This document shows, piece by piece, positions 59,020 through 64,000 of a DNA stretch of 64,000 nucleotides. Both the position numbers and the translations under genes were made by a program. The stretch covers positions 1-64,000 of the forward strand of contig NZ_CP004350.1 of the NCBI RefSeq assembly GCF_000550785.1, written 5' to 3'. The notes under the pieces are model-generated. The model had not been told where the DNA came from and did no database searches. It saw only the letters and a list, made by a program, of their open reading frames with translations. How positions within the stretch are numbered: position 1 is the stretch's first letter; every line of letters begins with the position of its first letter. This DNA is from Corynebacterium casei LMG S-19264. Lineage in GTDB: Bacteria > Actinomycetota > Actinomycetes > Mycobacteriales > Mycobacteriaceae.

Positions 59020-59424
59020 ATGAACGCTTCCGAAGAATCCATAAAGTGCGCCTGGTGCGGTGGAAAAATTCCGCCGCGAATCGACCCACGGGGACGCAAA
59101 GCGCGCTACTGTAGCGGCGCTTGTCGCGCGGCAGCCACCCGCGAGCGTGCTCGTAAAGCTCACCAGGACGAACTCAAACGCGCCCAGGAATGCGCACAAG
59201 ATTCTTTCGTTCTGGGCAATCCAAGCGAGATTCTGGCGACTGTTGTCACAGAAATAGACGCAACTACACGTCTTATTCGCGACCGCGGAGATGTGCCCGC
59301 CAGTTGCGAGGAGATGGTCAACGCGGCACGCGCACTCGTCGCAGCAGCCGAGCAGCAGGCACCGCAAACATTGACGCGTCAGCAGCGCCGCCGGCTAGCC
59401 CGCGAACAGAAAAAGACACGGTGA
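59020..59424 (+). CDS. Zn-ribbon protein, likely plasmid-derived, 134 aa
   Basis: The N-terminus carries CAWCGGKI and YCSGACR (Cys pairs at about 10/13 and 31/35), a short treble-clef-like zinc site, followed by an Arg/Glu-rich coiled helix and a basic tail (LTRQQRRRLAREQKKTR). A TATAAT at 59009-59014 lies so close to the ATG that the transcript is probably leaderless. It probably belongs with the plasmid replication remnant downstream. Role unknown. Confidence 0.6.
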   Translation: MNASEESIKCAWCGGKIPPRIDPRGRKARYCSGACRAAATRERARKAHQDELKRAQECAQDSFVLGNPSEILATVVTEIDATTRLIRDRGDVPASCEEMVNAARALVAAAEQQAPQTLTRQQRRRLAREQKKTR

Positions 59425-59603
59425 CTGAGGAATATATGTTTGATGTGACGGTGCACCACAGCCAGCGCTACTTCTCTAAATGCTGTTGATGCCCCCTTCA
59501 GAGGGGGAACTCCGTCAAACCATGCTGCTCCGGTAGCGGGAACTGCTGGGATCAACTATTGATACAGGTATCCACTAAACCTAATTTTGGAGGCTTCTCT
59601 GTC

Positions 59604-59864
59604 ATGCGACACAAACTGCGGGTTCTCACCATTTGCGCAACTAGCGCCGCAACTCTCTTCGTCGGAATGCACACGGCCGGTGCTGCGCCCGTTTCAAACG
59701 TCTCGCTGGTTTCTAATCCAAACTTCATTCCTTATGGTCATAAAGAAAATTGCGACAAGTTGTATGAAAGCCTTTCCCGAAAGTGTCGAGTGATTCCACA
59801 TCCAGCAGGCCGTGCGCTTTGCTGGGCAGCAGCAGCGGCTACGTATGCTGACTGCTTGCGCTAG
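59604..59864 (+). CDS. Small secreted cysteine-containing protein, 86 aa
   Basis: The ATG at 59604 gives MRHKLRVLTICATSAATLFV with a cleavage site near TAGAA (about residue 28). The mature chain of about 58 residues has four cysteines (NC, KC, LC, DC), with NCDKLYESLSRKCRVI and ALCWAAAAATYADCLR. Size, export signal and cysteine content are compatible with a secreted bacteriocin-like peptide, but no family was recognised. The next gene starts 11 bases downstream. Confidence 0.65.
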   Translation: MRHKLRVLTICATSAATLFVGMHTAGAAPVSNVSLVSNPNFIPYGHKENCDKLYESLSRKCRVIPHPAGRALCWAAAAATYADCLR

Positions 59865-59875
59865 GTAGAGCTCAC

Positions 59876-60211
59876 ATGGCTTTTATCGAAACTCCAGTGC
59901 TTCAACGAGTTCTTCAAAAACTTGATGGAAGCAGCATTGAGATCCTTGTTAGTGCACCTGTCCTAGAGGGACAAGATTGGTTTACAAATTGGTCTATAAA
60001 AGGCCTGGAAGACGGTGATGTAAACCTGAGTTCGGGCGGAATCGATTCAATGCAATCGATGATGTTCGCATTATCGGCGATTGGCGATCGTATTGCTGCT
60101 GAGCAGCAAGAACTGTTGTTCATGGGAAGCGAATCTCTACAACTTCTCAGGACTGCGCCACCCATAGAACCCGATCTGTGGTCGGCGTCTGTGCAAGCTC
60201 CTACAGCTTAG
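59876..60211 (+). CDS. DUF6968-like protein, 111 aa
   Basis: A small cytosolic protein with the pattern W..WSIKGL...GGIDSMQSMMFALSAIGD, resembling the DUF6968 group (W...I.G....GvDs.QAl.lAl..i). It follows the secreted peptide closely and is probably co-transcribed, so it could be its immunity partner. That is inference from order. Confidence 0.6.
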   Translation: MAFIETPVLQRVLQKLDGSSIEILVSAPVLEGQDWFTNWSIKGLEDGDVNLSSGGIDSMQSMMFALSAIGDRIAAEQQELLFMGSESLQLLRTAPPIEPDLWSASVQAPTA

Positions 60212-60215
60212 AGTC

Positions 60216-60473
60216 TTAAGCGCTTGCTTCGATATCTTTCGCGTATCGATGAACCGTTCCTACTGAATAGCCTGTTTTGGTTGCAATAGCGCGGATAGAT
60301 AGACCTTTGGCTCGCAGCTCCTGGACTCGGGTGCGCTTTTCATTGGCCTGCGCTAGATAATCTTCGCGAGAGGCAGATGTCCAGCGTTCGATTGTCGCAG
60401 TCGACAGGCCAGTTCCTTCGGCTACTTCGCGGATAGTTTTACCGTTTCGGGGAATGCGAGTGCGCTTAGTCAT
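60216..60473 (-). CDS. repB: RepB-like plasmid helix-turn-helix protein
   Basis: The 85-residue protein from 60473 contains two helix-turn-helix-like units (IREVAEGTGLSTATIERWTS and LSIRAIATKTGYSVGTVHRY). Small HTH proteins follow repA in corynebacterial pNG2/pGA1-type plasmids. Its start overlaps the repA end by 8 bases. No intact repA is present, so it is probably a relic, though the gene itself looks intact. Confidence 0.65.
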   Translation of the reverse strand: MTKRTRIPRNGKTIREVAEGTGLSTATIERWTSASREDYLAQANEKRTRVQELRAKGLSIRAIATKTGYSVGTVHRYAKDIEASA

Positions 60474-60840
60474 TGATAAATCCTTCGATCCGTTCCGCGT
60501 TGGTGGTGCCCCAGCGGCGCTCGGCGCTGCGGCGGCCACCCTTTTTGCCGCGTGCGGCTTGAATTGTGGTGAATGTGGCTTCGTAGACGGCTGGCCCGTC
60601 TGCCCACATGCGTGATTTGGTGATGATCCATCGGTGGATTGACCTGGCTATGTGGTCAACTTCTGCCACGGGTAGTGGCTCAGAGAATAGTTCTTGGTTG
60701 AGTGCTTGGGCGGTGGCTTGGATGGAGCGTCCTAGCCCATCTGGGTCGCCGAAGTGGTGGCGTATTTCGCGGTATACCCTCACCACAGTTATGAAATTGG
60801 GTAGAGCACTACAATCATCACCAGAACTCGCCAATGGAGC
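60466..60840 (-). pseudogene. Plasmid replication protein RepA, C-terminal remnant
   Basis: The frame shows VYREIRHHFGDPDGLGRSIQ, VAEVDHIARSIHRWI and AARGKKGGRRSAERRWG, the PriCT-1-type region and tail of corynebacterial RepA initiators. The N-terminal catalytic half is missing; upstream sequence belongs to abiEii. Together with repB this marks an integrated and decayed plasmid. Upstream limit approximate. Confidence 0.7.
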
Positions 60841-60851
60841 TCTCAGTCGTG

Positions 60852-61790
60852 TTAGCAGTCTTCCCAAGAATAGGTTTTGAAGTTCCACTTGCCGTGGGAG
60901 CGTTGACGCTGCAAAACCTCATTTAGGCATGCTCCGACATAGTCAAGTGAGCTCTTTAAAGTGTGAAGCTCCTCTGGAAGTTCATCATATCCAGGGGCTT
61001 TGCTTGTGTACTCTTTCTCCCATTCTGGGCTAGGAGCAACGATTTCTTTCGGCCAGTCAATATTCCGTCGCGCAGTTTCATGACCTAGAACTTCAGTCAG
61101 CTTTTCAGCGGAAAAGTTCTGAGTGCGGATAATTTGAATAATATCCGCCAGGTCATGGTATCGATTACTCACACCACTGCGGTGTTTTTCGTACATAGCG
61201 CATATCTTGTCTGCAAGGTGCGACTCAATAGCAGTGGCTAAAACATTGAAAGGGGCGTACTTAACGTCCTTGAAAACCTCGTTGAGAAGGGGGCTAATGG
61301 TCACCTGTTCTAAAGGAGTTTGAGTGTGACGTTGGACAGAAACATCTACTTTAATGTTGTGAAAATCTACTGCCCCTAATCGAGCAGATAGCTTCACCTC
61401 AACTGTTGGAGTCGAATAGCCATCAGGGGTGGAAGCACTTTTCGGATGTACTGAAGTTACTTTGAAGGTAAAGGGGTCGTCGGATTTACGCTGTGCGATG
61501 TTTTCAAATTCTTGACGTATTTCACTAGCGTCATTCCAAGTTTGTGACCGCCCCAAGTCGACATCCTGGGTAAAACGACCATTACCGTTGCGCATCAGCA
61601 ATGCAGTTCCCCCTTTAAGCACCCAATCACTCCCTGAATGGGAGAAGACTCGATTGAGAAAGCATTCAAAGATGAGCTGGTAGCGGATGCTGTCTTTGCT
61701 TCTATTCTGAGTTTTCGAAAGATTGCCGATACGCGTTGTTAAGCTTCGCTGAAGGCCGCGTGCTTCGAATCGACTTAACGTGTGACTCAT
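60852..61790 (-). CDS. abiEii: AbiEii toxin (nucleotidyltransferase)
   Basis: A 312-residue AbiEii/AbiGii-type toxin with the nucleotidyltransferase motif VLKGGTALLMRNGNGRFTQDVDLG (split about 56-79; GG..L then DxD-type DVDL) and the IESHLADKICAMYEK segment. These proteins transfer nucleotides to targets and cause growth arrest upon phage infection. Its start overlaps the abiEi stop by 4 bases, the standard operon layout of this type IV toxin-antitoxin system. Confidence 0.92.
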   Translation of the reverse strand: MSHTLSRFEARGLQRSLTTRIGNLSKTQNRSKDSIRYQLIFECFLNRVFSHSGSDWVLKGGTALLMRNGNGRFTQDVDLGRSQTWNDASEIRQEFENIAQRKSDDPFTFKVTSVHPKSASTPDGYSTPTVEVKLSARLGAVDFHNIKVDVSVQRHTQTPLEQVTISPLLNEVFKDVKYAPFNVLATAIESHLADKICAMYEKHRSGVSNRYHDLADIIQIIRTQNFSAEKLTEVLGHETARRNIDWPKEIVAPSPEWEKEYTSKAPGYDELPEELHTLKSSLDYVGACLNEVLQRQRSHGKWNFKTYSWEDC

Positions 61791-62842
61791 GCTTCGTTCT
61801 CCTTCTTCGCAGTTTTACCTGTATCAGCCTGCAGCTCTTCTTCATCGTCGATGGGCGTGGGGGAATAGCCAGGGGGTTGCCTTTTTTTGATGTCTTCTGA
61901 CTTTTTGTTTGTTTGGTATTCACTGGACTTCGGGGATGCCTTTGATGAAACTTGGTTCAGGCTTTCCCTCGCAATCTCTGCCAAACTTGCAGTTGGGAGA
62001 CTCCCATAGAGGTTATTCTTGAGCAGATCTGTCACCATCTGGGCGCCCAGGCTTTCCCTCGCAATCTCTGCCAAACTTGCAGTTGGGAGACTCCCATAGA
62101 GGTTATTCTTGAGCAGATCTGTCACCATCTGGGCGCCCAGGCTTTCCCTCGCAATCTCTGCCAAACTTGCATAGCGGGCGATGCTCTCTTCACGATCGTC
62201 ATCGGACGCAGCTTCCCTTTGGCATTCTTGCACTAGTTGTTGTCCGGAAGAAAAACCATACGATTCTGCAGCATCATTGAGTTTGGTTGCAAGGTCTTTC
62301 ATTCGAACGTTTTCTTTGCGCAAGGCGTCTACGACCATAGTCGCTAAGTAATTAAACTCAATCTTCTTTTCTGCCAGGTCAGACACAGTTAACTCCACCG
62401 AAGTCACTGGAAGGCCATCGACGTTTCGGATGTCTTTTGAGTTAATCTCTCGATTGCTATAAATATAGATATCCTCCTGAGAGGTTTGCTTCCTAGTCGT
62501 CGAGGAAAACGTTATTCTTCGAGGGATTAAATCTCCTACCTGGTGGATAAGAGCGGCAGATTCATGGGAGACAAGAATTTTATCCTCAGATTCCCATCGT
62601 TCATCAGGAAATTCTCTAGCCCCGAGTGACACCCAAGCAGTGCGAAGATCTGTCAGCGCTCCATGCTGTGCTGACGGCAAAAGATAAATTCCATGCCTGG
62701 ACCGGGCTAGAACCCCCTTATCAGCCAGCCGGCTCAGTTGGAGTCGAGTAATTCCTTCGCGCTGGGCTTGCGCAGTGGTAATGATTCCCCATTGATCAGA
62801 AGCGACTGATTCCAGGACTTCCAATACTTCATTTTGTCTCAC
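61787..62842 (-). CDS. abiEi: AbiEi antitoxin with internal 30-residue repeats
   Basis: The 351-residue protein has an N-terminal winged helix (GIITTAQAQREGITRLQLSRL, about 19-39) that autoregulates the operon, and an AbiEi C-terminal domain that neutralises the toxin. Unusually, residues about 225-300 contain two exact 30-residue repeats (beginning SLAEIARESLGAQMVTDLLK) plus a partial third, encoded by exact 90-bp tandem repeats. A charged tail follows. The repeats keep the frame. Confidence 0.9.
   Translation of the reverse strand: MRQNEVLEVLESVASDQWGIITTAQAQREGITRLQLSRLADKGVLARSRHGIYLLPSAQHGALTDLRTAWVSLGAREFPDERWESEDKILVSHESAALIHQVGDLIPRRITFSSTTRKQTSQEDIYIYSNREINSKDIRNVDGLPVTSVELTVSDLAEKKIEFNYLATMVVDALRKENVRMKDLATKLNDAAESYGFSSGQQLVQECQREAASDDDREESIARYASLAEIARESLGAQMVTDLLKNNLYGSLPTASLAEIARESLGAQMVTDLLKNNLYGSLPTASLAEIARESLNQVSSKASPKSSEYQTNKKSEDIKKRQPPGYSPTPIDDEEELQADTGKTAKKENEA
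61958..62171. repeat. In-frame 90-bp tandem repeat in abiEi
   Basis: Two exact 90-bp units (61958-62047, 62048-62137) and a partial third of 34 bp (62138-62171). Exact identity implies recent expansion, and the copy number may vary between strains. Each unit adds 30 residues to AbiEi without shifting the frame. Confidence 0.95.
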
Positions 62843-62855
62843 AATGACAGACCAA

Positions 62856-62941
62856 AACCTTCATTTGTATCAATCGCAACCTTCATTTGTATCAATCGCA
62901 ACCTTCATTTGTATCAACTGTAATGATACAAATGAAGGTTT
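62856..62941. promoter_or_regulatory. Repeat operator upstream of abiEi
   Basis: Three direct copies of an approximately 22-bp unit (AACCTTCATTTGTATCAATCGC; 62856, 62878, 62900, the third diverging at its end) are followed by an inverted copy TGATACAAATGAAGGTT at about 62924-62940. AbiEi antitoxins bind inverted repeats in their promoter, so this is the probable autoregulatory site. A further weak match lies at 62955-62970. Confidence 0.75.
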
Positions 62942-63296
62942 TCTAAGTCAATGGAAGATACAAATGGAGATCTCTAACATCGGTTTGATCTTTAGAAGCG
63001 TTCAGGGCATGTACATAAATCTTGCGCAAGCAAAGTCAAGATTCTCCACCCCTATATCAATTCCAGGGCGGACACCATCGATAGCAACGTCGACGTCGAC
63101 GTTGCTGTCCATTTCCTAAACAGGGCCACGATTGGAATGTTTGCGCACACCTTCTATCCGTTCAACCTGAGCACTGACGACATATCCCTACTGTAAGGGG
63201 TCTTATTTTTTAGCTTTAGAAACTAAGCTTTCCGGACGTTGTCAATACCCTCCAGATATCCGAAATGGGATACACCCATATGCTTGAATAGCGGGT
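62942..63296. other. Intergenic region with a 24-bp perfect palindrome
   Basis: 355 bp with no supportable gene. AGCAACGTCGAC-GTCGACGTTGCT (63083-63106) is a perfect 24-bp palindrome. It may be an operator, terminator stem or recombination relic. Confidence 0.6.
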
Positions 63297-64000
63297 ATGG
63301 GAAGACAAGATGAAGCACTACGAATTGCCGATGAACTATTGGCGGATATTGAGCTTCAACGGTTGAAAGCTTCGGAAATTGTGTTGAAGGCCAGCCGAGT
63401 GGCCCGTCTTGTAGGGCATGAAGAGTTAATCGAGTTCCTAGGGTTTGAACGAAACGGTTACCCAACAGACGGTTCAGCCCGCAAATGGATTGAGAAAACT
63501 GGTCGGAGGACTGATCAGAAGGCTAACAAGTACTTTGTAGCATCGATCGCCAAAATCGAGGCGTACCTCGCGGCTTCCCAGGAAGAGATTGAGGCACTGA
63601 GGGGCGGTGGAAACTATTCAGGCGACTACATTGTGGTGGCCTCCAGGAATCATGACGACCGCATCGCTGGTCGTGCAGTAGAGGTTGCTCGATGGTCTGG
63701 AATCTGTGGTCAGGTTGTGGCAACAGTTTATGACCTGATCATGGAGATTTATCATGAGCTTCTGTTCAGCGAGCTTCAGGCATCTTTATTCGTAGACACA
63801 CAGACAAAAGTAGACGGTTTGCTCTCTACCTCCAGCGGTTCTGCTCTCAACAAAATTGAAAGCGTGTCGGACCGGCTTCGAGATGGTGACCCAGAGTCTG
63901 TTAGTCAGGCGCTGACGACTTGCCGTAGATTAATTGATTCATGCGCCGACCAGCTCTTTCCACCCCAGGCAGAACTTTACACAATAGGCGAACAGCCGTT
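63297..64000 (+). CDS. AbiTii-like abortive-infection protein (partial)
   Basis: The frame from the ATG at 63297 runs open to the end of the window (234 codons). It begins MGRQDEALRIADELLADIEL and has ASEIVLKASRVARLVGHEEL, FERNGYP and, near the end, TTCRRLIDSCADQLFPP, matching AbiTii domain proteins (ADELL.DIEL......I..KA.RLARL). Such proteins occur in abortive-infection loci. It is beside abiE and divergent from it. The C-terminus lies outside the window. Confidence 0.75.
   Translation, partial: MGRQDEALRIADELLADIELQRLKASEIVLKASRVARLVGHEELIEFLGFERNGYPTDGSARKWIEKTGRRTDQKANKYFVASIAKIEAYLAASQEEIEALRGGGNYSGDYIVVASRNHDDRIAGRAVEVARWSGICGQVVATVYDLIMEIYHELLFSELQASLFVDTQTKVDGLLSTSSGSALNKIESVSDRLRDGDPESVSQALTTCRRLIDSCADQLFPPQAELYTIGEQP

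Noticed and set aside
61952..62236. 94-codon plus-strand frame across the abiEi repeats
   Set aside because: It is the antisense reading of the 90-bp tandem repeat, which keeps any frame open.
62856..62941. Short regular repeats considered as a CRISPR array
   Set aside because: The units are contiguous without spacers and include an inverted copy, fitting an operator.

Overview
The window opens at the GTG start of dnaA and follows the conserved origin-proximal order of an actinomycete: dnaA, an intergenic region dense in DnaA boxes (oriC), dnaN, recF, a DUF721 gene, gyrB, then gyrA, a DUF3566 membrane protein and tRNA-Ile/tRNA-Ala. Protein sequences and this order indicate a Corynebacterium. 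The ammoniagenes/stationis/casei group is my guess for the species; I could not test it.

Region 1 (1-41 kb) is mostly chromosomal backbone. After the replication genes come small secreted proteins and lipoproteins, a metallophosphoesterase, an amino-acid permease, a NUDIX hydrolase, an ABC-F ATPase, an HNH protein, panB-panC, sucC-sucD, a LigB-type dioxygenase beside a MarR regulator, an SDR, a chromate transporter, and an amine-catabolism cluster (amidohydrolase, flavin amine oxidase, permease, divergent TetR regulator). Scars are already present: an IS256-family element splits a secreted-protein gene at 10.2-11.5 kb, an IS1249-type element with an intact 8-bp target duplication sits one base upstream of the SDR start codon, and two toxin-antitoxin-like genes too short for routine ORF calling (a Panacea/DUF4065 gene and a HicB-like antitoxin) each carry an in-frame stop codon.

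Region 2 (41-64 kb) is an accessory patchwork. Three direct copies of a 109-110 bp element with IS6-family (IS26-like) terminal inverted repeats lie at 41.8, 45.4 and 47.5 kb. They bound a segment with nested IS remnants, a membrane protein and a LysR fragment, and a segment carrying an apparently intact formamidase gene whose three catalytic residues are all present. Beyond lie a small secreted-protein operon, PadR and DUF3644 fragments, an LppP/LprE-like lipoprotein, a phage-type GH19 lysin ending inside an IS3 element, that IS3 element itself broken by a 55-bp insertion resembling an IS30 end, a GT87-like mannosyltransferase, a GC-rich block with an ArsR-led five-gene operon, a small cysteine-containing secreted protein with a possible partner gene, and the tail of a plasmid repA with repB.

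The window ends in a defence island: an AbiE toxin-antitoxin operon (abiEi-abiEii) preceded by iterated 22-bp repeats, and a partial AbiTii-like gene. The AbiEi coding sequence contains an exact in-frame 90-bp tandem repeat. The most interesting items are the IS6-type miniature element and its formamidase cargo, the AbiEi repeat array, and two candidate secreted-effector gene sets (48.0-49.1 kb and 59.6-60.2 kb) whose function I cannot assign.
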